The position numbers and the translations under genes are program-made. A stretch of 64,000 nt of DNA from Streptomyces misionensis (lineage in GTDB: Bacteria > Actinomycetota > Actinomycetes > Streptomycetales > Streptomycetaceae): the NCBI RefSeq assembly GCF_900104815.1, contig NZ_FNTD01000004.1, positions 1,674,001-1,738,000 of the forward strand. The letters run 5' to 3'. Under the pieces are notes generated by a model. It did no database searches and was not told the DNA's origin. It was given only the letters and a program-made list of their open reading frames with translations. Shown here piece after piece: positions 8,559 through 17,294 of the stretch (positions within the stretch are counted from its first letter, which is position 1; every line of letters begins with the position of its first letter).

Positions 8559-9488
8559 ATGGCGACCCGGCTCGGACTCGGTCTTCCCCAGATGCGGCAG
8601 TACTCGATCGGCAAGGACGTCCCCGAGGTGGCGCGCGCCGCCGAGGACCTCGACTACGACAGCCTGTGGGTCTTCGAACGGGCCCTGTTCCCCGAGCCCG
8701 CCACCCAGGGGCTGTACGGCATCGACGGCCTGCCCTGGCCCGACCAGTACCGCTCGGTGGCGGAGCCGCTGGTCACCCTCACCCTGGCCGCGGCGGCCAC
8801 CCGGCGGGCCGAACTGGGCACCAGTGTGCTGATCGCGCCGCTGCACCTGCCCTTCCAGCTGGCGAAGGCGCTGGCCTCGCTGGACGCGGCGAGCGGCGGC
8901 CGGGTGCTGGCGGGACTCGGCACCGGCTGGTCCCTGGACGAGTACGCCGCTGCGGGCGTACGGCCGTTCGAGGAGCGCGGCGCGGTGCTGGACGAGATCA
9001 TCGACGTGTGCCGCGCGGTGTGGGGCCCGGACCCGGTGGCCCACGACGGCCCCCTGGCGAAGATCGCCCCGGCCGTGGTGGGGCCCAAGCCTGCCCGGCC
9101 GATCCCGATCCTGCTGGCCGCGGGCAGCGGGCGGGCCCGGCGGCGGCTGGTGGACCGGGCCGACGGCTGGCTGCCGGTGAGCACCGGGGCCGAGCGGGTC
9201 GCGGCGGACTGGCGGCGGCTGCGGGAGCTGGCCGAGGAGCGGGGACGTACGGAGCCGATCCGCACGGTGCTGCGGGTGAACACCACGCGCCTGCCGAAGC
9301 CCTACGAGGGCGCCGACCGGCGGCCGTTCCAGGGCAGCGTCGACCAGATCGTGCAGGACCTGGTGGAGCACGCGGCGATCGGCCTGGACGAGATCCTGAT
9401 CGATCTCCAGGGCACCGCGCGGGACGCGGCGGAGCTGACGGACGTCGCCGCCGAGGTCTTCGAGAAGGCGCGGGCGGCCGGAGTCTGA
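8559..9488 (+). CDS. LLM-class F420-dependent oxidoreductase
   Basis: 309 residues of the luciferase-like monooxygenase superfamily, TIM barrel. DLDYDSLWVFER (about 28-39) and GGRVLAGLGTGWSLDEYAAAGV (about 114-135) are typical of the F420-dependent branch common in actinomycetes; PIPILLAAGSGRARRR precedes the second half. It probably transfers hydride with coenzyme F420; substrate unknown. The ATG at 8559 is chosen for GGAGGAG 8 bases upstream; an in-frame start 45 bases earlier lacks such a site. Confidence 0.85.
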   Translation: MATRLGLGLPQMRQYSIGKDVPEVARAAEDLDYDSLWVFERALFPEPATQGLYGIDGLPWPDQYRSVAEPLVTLTLAAAATRRAELGTSVLIAPLHLPFQLAKALASLDAASGGRVLAGLGTGWSLDEYAAAGVRPFEERGAVLDEIIDVCRAVWGPDPVAHDGPLAKIAPAVVGPKPARPIPILLAAGSGRARRRLVDRADGWLPVSTGAERVAADWRRLRELAEERGRTEPIRTVLRVNTTRLPKPYEGADRRPFQGSVDQIVQDLVEHAAIGLDEILIDLQGTARDAAELTDVAAEVFEKARAAGV

Positions 9489-9505
9489 GGCCGGCCGCCC
9501 GCGCC
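9467..9505. terminator. 15-bp bidirectional hairpin between convergent genes
   Basis: GGCGCGGGCGGCCGG (9467-9481) pairs perfectly with CCGGCCGCCCGCGCC (9491-9505) around a 9-base loop that contains the stop codon of the oxidoreductase. It stands between convergent genes and can serve both. Confidence 0.75.
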
Positions 9506-9522
9506 TCGGCCGTGTCTCCCGG

Positions 9523-11220
9523 TCAGTCCTCCGGGAGTTCGACCGGGGCGATCTCGTCGTAGACGTCGCCCGGGCCGGGGTTGGTCGCGTCGGTCGCGCC
9601 GCCGAGGTGGTGCATGACGCCCCAGACCGCGTTCAGCGCGGTCTGCACGGCCCCCTCGGCCCAGCCGGCCGTCCAGGAGATGTCGTCGCCGGCCAGGAAG
9701 ATGCCCCGCTTGTCCGCGGGCAGCCGGTCCTGCATGAAGTGCGTGAACAGGCGCCGCTGGTAGCGGTAGTGGCCCGGCAGATTGGCCTTGAACGCGCCCA
9801 TGAAGTAGGGCTCGTTCTCCCAGGAGACGGTCACCGGGTTGCCGATGATGTGCTTCCTGATGTCGACGTTCGGGTAGATCTCGCCGAGCGACTTCAGCAT
9901 GACCTCCATCCGCTCGTTCGCGGACAGCGGCAGCCACTTCAGACTGTCGTCGCACCAGGTGTACGACAGGCAGATCACGGCGGGCTTGTCGGGACCGTCG
10001 TCGAGCAGGTACGTCCCGCGTGTCATGCGGTCGGTGAGCGTCATCGACATGACGTCCCGGCCCGTCTCCTCGTCCTTGTCCAGCCAGAACGGCCGGTCGA
10101 CCGGGACGAAGAGCTTGCTGGACTCCATGTAGTGGGTGCGTTCGATCGCGGTCCAGTGGTCGATCGGGAACAGCGAGTCGTCACAGTCGATCTTGGACAG
10201 CAGCATCCAGGACTGCGCGGTGAAGATCGCCGCCCGGTAAGTGCGGATGTCACCGCCCGCGTCGGTCACGGTGATCCGGTTGCCCGCGGTGCGGTGCAGC
10301 CGGGTCACGGCCGGACGCGGCTCGCCGTCGGCGTGCAGGGACCGCAGCGAGGTGCCGTACGGCCAGTGGACGATCTTCTCCGGCTCGCGCTCCCACAGCC
10401 GCAGCGGCAGCTGCTGGGAGCCGCCGACGATGCCCCGGTGGTGGTCGTCGGCCTCGGTGTAGACGACGCGCAGGATCTCCAGGATGGAGTTGGGGAAGTC
10501 GGTGTCCCAGCCGCCGGTGCCGAAGCCGACCTGGCCGAAGATCTCGCGGTGCCGGAAGGACCTGAACGCCTCCGAGTCGCAGAGGAAGCCGTAGAAGGTC
10601 TGGTTGTCCAGCTTCTCGACCAGCTTCGCCCAGATCTCGCGGATGCGCGGGACGTCCCGCTCGCGCATGGCGCGGTTCATGTCGGAGAAGTCGGCGCCCT
10701 CGTCCAGGCACTTGTTCCAGGCGTCGGCGACGTCCCGGTACACCTGGGGCAGGTCGTCGATGGTCCTGGCGTAGTGCGTCTCGCCCTTGAGGTCCACGAC
10801 GGTCGACGGGGTCGCCTCGGCCAGCGGGTTGGGGAACGGCCTGGTCGTCAGGCCGACCAGGTCGATGTAGTGCTGAAGGGCCGTGGAGGACGGCGGGAAC
10901 CGCATCGCGCCCAGCTCGCAGTTGAGGTCCGCGTCGCAGCCGTCGAAGCCCACCGTGCGCAGCCGGCCGCCGAGCTGGTCGGCCTCGTAGACGACGGGCC
11001 TGAGGCCCATCTTCATCAGCTCGTAGGCGGCGACGATGCCGGACAGGCCGCCGCCGATGATCGCGACCTCGGTGCCGTGCTCGGTCGCGGGGACCTGCCC
11101 GAGGCCCGCCGGGTGGGCGAGGAAGTCGTCGTAGGCGTAGGGGAAGTCCGGGCCGAACATGGTGATCGGCGGCTGCTGCGCGTCGGTGTGCTCGACCGCG
11201 TTGGGCACCGTGGACGTCAT
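9523..11220 (-). CDS. Flavin-containing amine / L-amino acid oxidase
   Basis: 565 residues of the FAD-dependent amine oxidase family. The dinucleotide-binding motif IIGGGLSGIVAAYE (54-67) is followed by the GG-doublet region DQLGGRLRTV (81-90), and the C-terminal FAD segment GIFLAGDDISWTAGWAEGAV holds the tryptophan-rich motif near the flavin. The enzyme would oxidise an amine or amino acid to an imine, releasing H2O2 and ammonia. AAGGAG lies 10 bases before the ATG. It is downstream of a nitrilase-family gene with a 57-base gap, so probably one operon. No signal peptide is visible, so it should be cytoplasmic. Substrate unknown. Confidence 0.88.
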   Translation of the reverse strand: MTSTVPNAVEHTDAQQPPITMFGPDFPYAYDDFLAHPAGLGQVPATEHGTEVAIIGGGLSGIVAAYELMKMGLRPVVYEADQLGGRLRTVGFDGCDADLNCELGAMRFPPSSTALQHYIDLVGLTTRPFPNPLAEATPSTVVDLKGETHYARTIDDLPQVYRDVADAWNKCLDEGADFSDMNRAMRERDVPRIREIWAKLVEKLDNQTFYGFLCDSEAFRSFRHREIFGQVGFGTGGWDTDFPNSILEILRVVYTEADDHHRGIVGGSQQLPLRLWEREPEKIVHWPYGTSLRSLHADGEPRPAVTRLHRTAGNRITVTDAGGDIRTYRAAIFTAQSWMLLSKIDCDDSLFPIDHWTAIERTHYMESSKLFVPVDRPFWLDKDEETGRDVMSMTLTDRMTRGTYLLDDGPDKPAVICLSYTWCDDSLKWLPLSANERMEVMLKSLGEIYPNVDIRKHIIGNPVTVSWENEPYFMGAFKANLPGHYRYQRRLFTHFMQDRLPADKRGIFLAGDDISWTAGWAEGAVQTALNAVWGVMHHLGGATDATNPGPGDVYDEIAPVELPED

Positions 11221-11277
11221 GGGGTACGGACTCCTTGCACGAAGAACTCTGGGAAAGCCGAGGGGGGTTGGCGGACG

Positions 11278-12066
11278 TCAGACGAGGGACCCGTACAGGC
11301 CGGGGCGGCGGTCCGTCAGATAGGGGTTGGCCGCGCGGGAGGCGGCCAGGAAGGCGGGGTCGGCGTCGGCGCACACCAGCTGCTCGGCTCGCCCCGCGCG
11401 GGTGCGGGCGACGCCGTCGGGCCCGGCGAGGACGGACAGCCCGACGAACTCGAACTCCCCTTCCAGGCCGACCCGGTTGACGTACGCGACGTACATCTGG
11501 TTCTCGAAGGCGCGCACCGGGATCATCGACTCGGCGACGAACTGGTAGGGGTGCATCTGCGCGGTCGGCACCAGCAGCAGGTCGGTGCCGGCCAGCGCGT
11601 GCGCGCGGACGTTCTCCGGGAACTCGACGTCGTAGCAGATCAGCAGGCCGACGGTGAGGCCGTTCAGCTCGGCCTGGACGAGCTGCCGCTCGCCCGGGGT
11701 GAAGTGTTCGCGCTCGAAGCAGCCGAACAGGTGCGTCTTGCGGTAGTTGGCGAGCCGGGAGCCGTCGGCGGAGATCAGCTGGACGGAGTTGTGGACGGCG
11801 TCGCCGGCGCGCTCCGGGTAGCCGTAGGCGATCGCGACACCGTGCCGCGCGGCGATCTCCGCGACGGCGTCGGCGGACTCGCCGTCGGCGCCCTCGGCGA
11901 GACGCCCGATGGCGTCGCCGATCGCGTAGCCGGTGAGGAACATCTCCGGGGTGGTCAGCAGCGCGGCGCGCGAGGCGGCGGCCCGGCCCGCGGCCTCGTC
12001 CAGGACCGCGAGGTTCCCGGCGACGGAGCCGGGGCGGCCGGAGCTCTGGAGCAGGGCGGTGCGCAT
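11278..12066 (-). CDS. Nitrilase-superfamily carbon-nitrogen hydrolase
   Basis: 262 residues with the complete Glu-Lys-Cys catalytic triad of the superfamily: Glu41 in TTPEMFLTGY, Lys110 in NYRKTHLFG and Cys144 in LLICYDVEFPE. The sequence resembles the aliphatic amidase or N-carbamoylputrescine/omega-amidase branches rather than true nitrilases. It would hydrolyse an amide or carbamoyl group. It is promoter-proximal in the operon with the amine oxidase, suggesting consecutive steps in degrading an amine-derived compound. A phased GTTGCG array lies 83 bases and more upstream of its ATG. Confidence 0.88.
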   Translation of the reverse strand: MRTALLQSSGRPGSVAGNLAVLDEAAGRAAASRAALLTTPEMFLTGYAIGDAIGRLAEGADGESADAVAEIAARHGVAIAYGYPERAGDAVHNSVQLISADGSRLANYRKTHLFGCFEREHFTPGERQLVQAELNGLTVGLLICYDVEFPENVRAHALAGTDLLLVPTAQMHPYQFVAESMIPVRAFENQMYVAYVNRVGLEGEFEFVGLSVLAGPDGVARTRAGRAEQLVCADADPAFLAASRAANPYLTDRRPGLYGSLV

Positions 12067-12148
12067 GCGTCTACCTCACCGGTCACGGAGGGGGTTCGGG
12101 GTCAGGTAGACGGTACGGTCGGCGCGCTCGGCCGGACAAGGAGCAGCC

Positions 12149-12207
12149 GTTGCGCGCGGGTGCGCGGTTCGTTGCGTGCGGGGAGGGTGGGGCGGCGATT
12201 CGTTGCG
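12149..12207 (-). promoter_or_regulatory. Phased GTTGCG repeat array upstream of the nitrilase-amine oxidase operon
   Basis: Three copies of GTTGCG start at 12149, 12171 and 12202 on the plus strand, spaced 22 and 31 bases, i.e. about two and three helical turns, so they face the same side of the DNA. The same motif with similar spacing occurs before the APC permease gene (19400-19477), in the same orientation relative to the gene. A multimeric regulator such as an Lrp/AsnC protein would suit such an array; the nearby Lrp gene at 17295-17747 is the obvious candidate. The rest of the 247-base gap shows nothing further. Confidence 0.5.
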
Positions 12208-12313
12208 CGCCCCGGCGGACCGGCGGCCGGTCGGGGGACGGATCGGACATCCGCGGGCCGCCGGTGGGCCGCCCGGGGCGTCGGCTGGCGCCCCGTGCGC
12301 GGGCGGACCGGCG

Positions 12314-12985
12314 CTACTTGCCGGTGCCGACCGGGTCGACGGTGATGCCGGGGCCGCCCTCGGTGACGGGCACGTTGACGCCGGCCTTGAGGACGGTGGA
12401 GTGGGTCTCGTTCGGCGGGGTGACGACGAGCTGGGTGAAGGTCACGCCGGAGCCGCCGGAGTTGTTCGGCGGGTAGTGCAGGGTGAAGCGGGTCTCCGCG
12501 CCCGGCTGAAGGGTGACCACCGGGGCGGTGAGCTTGCTGCGGGAGGCGCTGACGGTGCCGTCCTTGCCCTTCAGGTCGACGCCCGGGAAGCCGTGCAGGG
12601 TGCAGTTGGCCGAGCCGGTGTTCTTCATGTTGACGATCAGTTCTCCCTCGGCCATCGCGCCGGAGGTGCTGAACGCCAGGTGGGCGGTGGTGCAGCCGGC
12701 GCCGGACGCGCGGCCGGTGCCCGTGGCGGCGTGGCCGCCGCCCGTCTGGCCGCCGCTCGTGCGGCCGCCGTTCTGGCCGGTGCCGGTGGAGCCGCCGTTG
12801 CCGTCCGAACCCTGGGAGGGGGAGCCCTGCGTCCCGGAGCCCTGGGTGTCGGAGGCGCCCGAGGCGGCGCTCGACGCGGAGGAGTCGCCGCCGCCCGAGG
12901 AGCCGCTGTCGCTGCCGCCGCACGCGGTGAGGGACAGGCCGGCGGCGACGGCGACGGCGAGCAACGTGAACTTCTGGACGCGCAT
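12314..12985 (-). CDS. DUF4232 lipoprotein
   Basis: 223 residues with a lipoprotein signal (hydrophobic 8-18, lipobox LTAC, modified Cys22), then a Gly/Ser/Thr-rich linker of about 75 residues and a DUF4232 domain (about 95-220) with two cysteines (in GAGCTTAH and NCTLHGFPGV) that may form a disulfide. DUF4232 is a secreted beta-sandwich found widely in actinomycetes; function unknown. The start at 12985 gives the signal peptide and has AAGGGGA upstream; longer readings add an unlikely charged leader. Confidence 0.88.
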   Translation of the reverse strand: MRVQKFTLLAVAVAAGLSLTACGGSDSGSSGGGDSSASSAASGASDTQGSGTQGSPSQGSDGNGGSTGTGQNGGRTSGGQTGGGHAATGTGRASGAGCTTAHLAFSTSGAMAEGELIVNMKNTGSANCTLHGFPGVDLKGKDGTVSASRSKLTAPVVTLQPGAETRFTLHYPPNNSGGSGVTFTQLVVTPPNETHSTVLKAGVNVPVTEGGPGITVDPVGTGK

Positions 12986-13087
12986 GATTCCCCTTAAGCG
13001 GTACGGGCGACGTGCTGCTCCTTGAGACACGCGCGACCGGTGCCGGGTTCCGGTCCTCACCGGTCCCCTACACGGCTGTTACAAACA

Positions 13088-13489
13088 CTAGAGTTCGCGC
13101 AGCCGGTCCACGATCTCCCGCAGCAGCACGGGGTCGGCCGCCGCACCGCCGGCCGGGGCGCGGTGGGGCGCTTCGATGCGGACGAGGCCCGCCTCGGCGA
13201 GGTCGCCGAGCAGCACCCTGACCACGGTCAGGGGCAGATCGGCGTCCGCGGCCAGCTCCGCGACCGGGCGCGGGCCGCGCCGGACCAGTTCCAGCAGGGC
13301 GGCGCCCGCGTGGTCGACGCCGGCCTCGGCGGCGTCCGTGTCCAGGGCGGTGACCCGGGACATCAGGTCGATGGCGTGCCGGTCCGAGGGCCGGGTGCGG
13401 CCCCGGGTCACCGTGTAGGGGCGCACCATCGACCCGGTCTCGTCCTCGTACCAGTGCTCGTCGCTCACGGCGGGATCATGGGGTGGCAC
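13088..13489 (-). CDS. cvnC: CvnC-like DUF742 protein of a conservon
   Basis: 133 residues. DUF742 proteins are the third member of Streptomyces conservons, next to CvnA and CvnB. Typical features here are GSMVRPYTVTRGRT near 19-32 and the winged-helix-like stretch LPLTVVRVLLGDLAEAGLV near 85-103. The first possible start, GTG at 13489, overlaps cvnB by 14 bases; a second GTG at 13468 is also plausible and neither has a strong ribosome-binding site. The next gene downstream is an unrelated lipoprotein, so the usual cvnD GTPase is missing. Confidence 0.85.
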   Translation of the reverse strand: MPPHDPAVSDEHWYEDETGSMVRPYTVTRGRTRPSDRHAIDLMSRVTALDTDAAEAGVDHAGAALLELVRRGPRPVAELAADADLPLTVVRVLLGDLAEAGLVRIEAPHRAPAGGAAADPVLLREIVDRLREL

Positions 13490-13913
13490 GGGCGGCCGCG
13501 TCCAGGTGACTGCCGAGACGGCGGACCAGCAGGGCCATCTCGTGGGCGAGCTGGCCGACGTCGGTGCCGGCCTCGCTGAGCACGGCGAGCCGGCTGCCGC
13601 TGCCGGCCGGGGTGATGAACAGATAGGCGTCGTCGAGCATGACCATGGTCTGCCGCACCTGGCCGGCCGCGAACCGCTCCCCCGCCGACCGCGCCAGGCC
13701 GTGGAAGCCGGAGCAGACGGCGGCCAGGTGCTGGATGTCCTGCGGTGGCATGCCCGCCGAGCTGCTCAGCGGGAGGCCGTCGGCGGTGAGCAGCACGGCC
13801 TGCCGTACGTGGTCGGTGCGGGCCACGAGGTCGTCCAGCAGCCAGCCGAGGTCCGTGCCGGGCGTCCCGGCGGACACGGCGGACTGTCGGGGGGTCTGGT
13901 CGTCACCGTGCAT
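13476..13913 (-). CDS. cvnB: CvnB-like roadblock/LC7 domain protein
   Basis: 145 residues forming one roadblock/LC7 domain (about 20-130): LGWLLDDLVARTDHVRQAVLLTADGLPLSSS at the start and YLFITPAGSGSRLAVLSEAGTDVGQLAHEM towards the end. In conservons this protein acts with a histidine-kinase-like membrane protein and a Ras-like GTPase, in analogy to MglB/MglA. It overlaps cvnA by 11 bases and cvnC by 14, so translation is coupled. The GTPase partner is not encoded next door. Confidence 0.9.
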   Translation of the reverse strand: MHGDDQTPRQSAVSAGTPGTDLGWLLDDLVARTDHVRQAVLLTADGLPLSSSAGMPPQDIQHLAAVCSGFHGLARSAGERFAAGQVRQTMVMLDDAYLFITPAGSGSRLAVLSEAGTDVGQLAHEMALLVRRLGSHLDAAARATP

Positions 13914-16248
13914 CGTCGGTGTCCGTCCCTTCGTCGGCGTGGGTGGTCGTCACGGGTGCGTCCGGCGCGTCGGGCCGCGTGGGCAGCCCCTTGCGGCCCT
14001 GGTCGAGCCCGCGCTGGAAGGCCCCGAAGATCGCCCGCATCTCGTCGGCGTCGATCTCCCGCCGCGGCGTGTCCCCCGGGGGCCGCGGCTCGTCGCGCAA
14101 CCGCGGGGCGATCGAGGTCTGGCGGGTGCGGGTGGGCAGCGCGGGGGCGGGGGCGCCGGGAGCGGCCGGGCGGGTGCCGCGCACCCGTGCGGGGAGTGGG
14201 GGCGGGGTGTCGTCCGGTGCGGGCGCGGTCCGTTTCCTGGTCGGCAGCGGCCGTGTTCCGGTGGTCTCCTCCGGCGAGTGCGGGGCCGGTACGGTGTCGC
14301 GCCGCCGCTCGTGCCGCTCCGCCCGCGCCGGCGGTTCGGCGTCCGCCAGGACCTGCTCCGGCAGCAGCACCACCGCGGTCGTCCCGCCGTACGGCGAGTC
14401 GCGGAGGCTGACGTCGATGCCGTGGCGGGCGGCGAGACGGCCGACGACGTAGAGGCCGAGGCGGTCGTGGCGGGTGGGGTCGAAGGCGTCGGGGTCGGTG
14501 AGGGTGCGCCGCGCCTCGGCAAGCGCGTCGGCGTCGAGGCCGAGTCCGCGGTCGTCGATCTCCAGCACGAAGCCGCCCCCGGCGCGCCCGGTGCGCAGCG
14601 TGACCTGGGTGTGCGGCGGCGAGAACACCGTCGCGTTCTCCAGGAGTTCGGCGATCAGGTGGACGACGTCGGCGACCGCGTCGGCCGCGATCGCGGCCTT
14701 GGGCATCGGCGGCACGACCACCCGTGTGTAGTCCTCGATCTCGCCGACGGCGGAGGCGACGACCTGCGCGACGGGCACGGGCCGGCGCCAGCGGCGGCCG
14801 GGCGCGGCGCCGGAGAGGATGATCAGGCTCTCCGCGTGCCGCCGCATGCGGGTGGTCAGGTGGTCGATGCGGAACAGCTCGCGCAGGATGTCGGGGTCCT
14901 CGGTGCGCCGCTCCAGCGTGTCCACGAGCTTCAACTGCCGGTGCACCAGGGCCTGGTTGCGGCGCGCGATGTTGAGCAGCACCGCGAACAGCCCCCGGCG
15001 CAGGGTGGCCTGCTTCACCGCGGCCTCGACGGCGGCCAGCCGCGCGGTGTTGAAGGACCAGCCGACCTGCCCGATCTCGTCGTCGCGGACGGCGCCGGCG
15101 GGGAGCGGCGGCGCCTCGGCGACCGCGTCGACCTCTTCGCCGGCCCCCAGCCTGCGCATGACGTCCGGCAGTTGGCGGGTGGTCAGGACGTCGGCGGCGT
15201 CGCGCAGGGCCTCCAGGCGGCGCGAGATCCGCCGGGCGCCGCGCACCGCGAGCCCCAGGGAAAGCGCCACGGCGATCAGTCCGGCGCCGCCGGCGACGGC
15301 CGCCTTGGTCAGCTCGTGGTAGGCGAACGCCCGGCCGCGTGCCGCGGAGTTGTCGCCCGCCTCGGTGCACAGGTCCCGGTACCGCTTGACGATCCGGTCG
15401 ATGGTGGAGCGCCAGTCACCGGCCGCGACCGCCCGGGACGCCCCGCCGGCCCCGGCCCGCAGCAGCGCGTCCTCGCCCCGGGTCAGCGAGCGGTACAGGT
15501 CTCCGCGCTGGAAGTCCTCGAACAGGGCCCGGGAGTCGGACGGCAGGTCGGGCACATAGGTCTCCTGGAAGACGCGCCGGTCCTCCACGGCCTGGGTCAG
15601 CGCGCCGTACTGCCGGGCGGTCAGGGTGGTGCCCGCCGCCCGCGCCCCGGTGACCAGCGCGTCCTCCCGGGAGACGAACTCGCGCACCCGGACCAGCTCG
15701 AAGACGGTCTGGGTCTCGCGGGCGAGCTGTCCGGCCTGGAGCGCGGTGAGCGTGGACTGCACGTCGAAGGCGGGTGTCACGAGCGCGCTGTACTGCTCGA
15801 CGGCCTGGTCCCAGCCGATCCGCCTGGTGAGCACGCGCCGGCGCAGCCCGTCCAGCCTGCCGGTGGCGGTGACCATGGCGTCCAGCGCCTGCCGCTGGCG
15901 CGCGGTCAGCCGGCCCCGGTCGCCGTCGCGGACGGCCAGCCGCATGGCGTCCACCACGCGGTCGGTGCGGCGCTGCTGGCCGAGCAGCTCGCCCGCGCTG
16001 GTGGCGCCGGTGCCGCCGCCCAGGTAGGCGGCGGACATCCGGCGTTCGATCTGGATCTGTCCGACCGCCGTGTCGACGGGGGTGCCGAAGTCGTCGTAGA
16101 CCCCCTGGACCCGGATCAGGGCGCGCAGTTCGGCGGTGACGGACACCATGGCGAAGCCCCACAGGGCCATCAGGGCGACGGCCGGGGCGAGCGCGAGCGC
16201 CACGATCCGGGTGCGGACGGTGGTGGGACGGCCGAGGGGCCAGCGCAT
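13903..16248 (-). CDS. cvnA: CvnA-like sensor histidine kinase with NIT domain
   Basis: 781 residues. Transmembrane helix 1 lies at 15-37; an extracytoplasmic nitrate/nitrite-sensing (NIT) helical domain fills about 45-310; helix 2 is 315-336; a HAMP linker covers about 336-405. The HATPase region has an N-box ELLENAT (535-541) and a G1 box DDRGLG (565-570), and the last 140 residues are charged and proline-rich, probably disordered. Conservon CvnA proteins resemble kinases but often signal through the CvnB/C/D partners. It is the first gene of a three-gene operon with overlapping cistrons. The signal is unknown. Confidence 0.9.
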   Translation of the reverse strand: MRWPLGRPTTVRTRIVALALAPAVALMALWGFAMVSVTAELRALIRVQGVYDDFGTPVDTAVGQIQIERRMSAAYLGGGTGATSAGELLGQQRRTDRVVDAMRLAVRDGDRGRLTARQRQALDAMVTATGRLDGLRRRVLTRRIGWDQAVEQYSALVTPAFDVQSTLTALQAGQLARETQTVFELVRVREFVSREDALVTGARAAGTTLTARQYGALTQAVEDRRVFQETYVPDLPSDSRALFEDFQRGDLYRSLTRGEDALLRAGAGGASRAVAAGDWRSTIDRIVKRYRDLCTEAGDNSAARGRAFAYHELTKAAVAGGAGLIAVALSLGLAVRGARRISRRLEALRDAADVLTTRQLPDVMRRLGAGEEVDAVAEAPPLPAGAVRDDEIGQVGWSFNTARLAAVEAAVKQATLRRGLFAVLLNIARRNQALVHRQLKLVDTLERRTEDPDILRELFRIDHLTTRMRRHAESLIILSGAAPGRRWRRPVPVAQVVASAVGEIEDYTRVVVPPMPKAAIAADAVADVVHLIAELLENATVFSPPHTQVTLRTGRAGGGFVLEIDDRGLGLDADALAEARRTLTDPDAFDPTRHDRLGLYVVGRLAARHGIDVSLRDSPYGGTTAVVLLPEQVLADAEPPARAERHERRRDTVPAPHSPEETTGTRPLPTRKRTAPAPDDTPPPLPARVRGTRPAAPGAPAPALPTRTRQTSIAPRLRDEPRPPGDTPRREIDADEMRAIFGAFQRGLDQGRKGLPTRPDAPDAPVTTTHADEGTDTDDAR

Positions 16249-16372
16249 GGAGACCTACCGGTATTACCAGTCAGTAGAGAGCCCGCACAACCTACGGGAC
16301 GGTCACCCCGAACCGCAATGGCGACCCCCCGTCGGCCCAGGTCAGCTCGGAGGAAACGACCCCGGCGCGGGA

Positions 16373-16388
16373 ACTTGTCCGAACAAGT
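16373..16388. promoter_or_regulatory. Inverted repeat in the cvnA-gntR divergent region
   Basis: ACTTGT and ACAAGT arms around CCGA form a 16-base inverted repeat 152 bases before the GntR start and about 125 bases before cvnA. It could be an operator for either gene; no family consensus is matched. Confidence 0.25.
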
Positions 16389-16540
16389 CGGCCTCGGTGC
16401 GCCCGTCTTCGATGTCCCGGTGGTGAACGCGCGAGGAACATCGGCCGCTGATTCCCTCCACAGTCGCAGCTCCCCCGGAGCACGCTGGAACGTCGATTAG
16501 GCTGTCACGCTGTGCACAGCCGCCGACGCGGAGGGGAAGC

Positions 16541-17281
16541 ATGACGGCGCGACACGAGGAGATCGCCGACGAACTGCGGCGCGCGATCGGCCGCGAGGAG
16601 TACACGGTCGGCAGCCGGCTGCCCTCGGAGTCGGAGCTGGCCGCGCACTACGGCGTCTCGCGCGGCACCGTCCGGCAGGCCGTCGCCGCCCTCACCGCCG
16701 AGGGCCTGATCGGCTCCCGCCAGGGCGCCCGGCGCGTGGTCCTCGCCAGCCGGCGCAGTCAGAGCTTCGAGGAGCTGCGCAGCTTCGCCCAGTGGGCCCG
16801 CGCGATGGGCCGCGAGGCCACCGGCCGGGTGGTCTCCCAGGGCTACCGCCCGGCCGCCCACGAGGACTCCGTACGCCTCCAACTCCCTCTGGGAACACCC
16901 GTGTTGCACGTCCTGCGCGTGCGCGGTCTGGACGGCGAACCGGTGCTGCTCGAACGCACGGTGTACGCCGACTGGATCTCCCCCGCGGTCGAGTCCATCG
17001 AGCCCGACTGCCCATCGGTCACCCAGCGCCTGTACGACGACACGGGCCTCGTCTTCGCCCACGGCGAGCACCTCATCGACGCGGTCGCCTGCGGCGCGCG
17101 CGACGCCGAGCTGCTGGGCGTCCGCCGCACCAGCCCCCTCCTGCGGGTCCGCCGCGTGACGACGACCCGCGAGGGGCGCCCGGTGGAATGGTCGGACGAC
17201 CGGTACCGGCCGGACGCGGTGACGTTCAGCGTGCACAACTCCATCGGGAACAACGCGCTGTCCCGGAAGACGGCCGAATAG
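16541..17281 (+). CDS. GntR family regulator, HutC/UTRA type
   Basis: 246 residues. An N-terminal GntR winged helix (about 1-70) contains the canonical GSRLPSESELAAHYGVSRGTVRQAV pattern, followed by a UTRA effector domain (about 80-235). UTRA domains bind small metabolites such as sugars, amino acids or urocanate. The ligand cannot be told from sequence. GAGGGGAAGC precedes the ATG by a few bases. It stands alone, between the divergent conservon and the convergent Lrp gene, so its target is uncertain. Confidence 0.9.
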   Translation: MTARHEEIADELRRAIGREEYTVGSRLPSESELAAHYGVSRGTVRQAVAALTAEGLIGSRQGARRVVLASRRSQSFEELRSFAQWARAMGREATGRVVSQGYRPAAHEDSVRLQLPLGTPVLHVLRVRGLDGEPVLLERTVYADWISPAVESIEPDCPSVTQRLYDDTGLVFAHGEHLIDAVACGARDAELLGVRRTSPLLRVRRVTTTREGRPVEWSDDRYRPDAVTFSVHNSIGNNALSRKTAE

Positions 17282-17294
17282 CCCGCCCCGGATT

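Noticed and set aside
17282..17294. Terminator between the convergent GntR and Lrp genes
   Set aside because: Only 5-base arms (CCCGG/CCGGG) are present, too weak to call.
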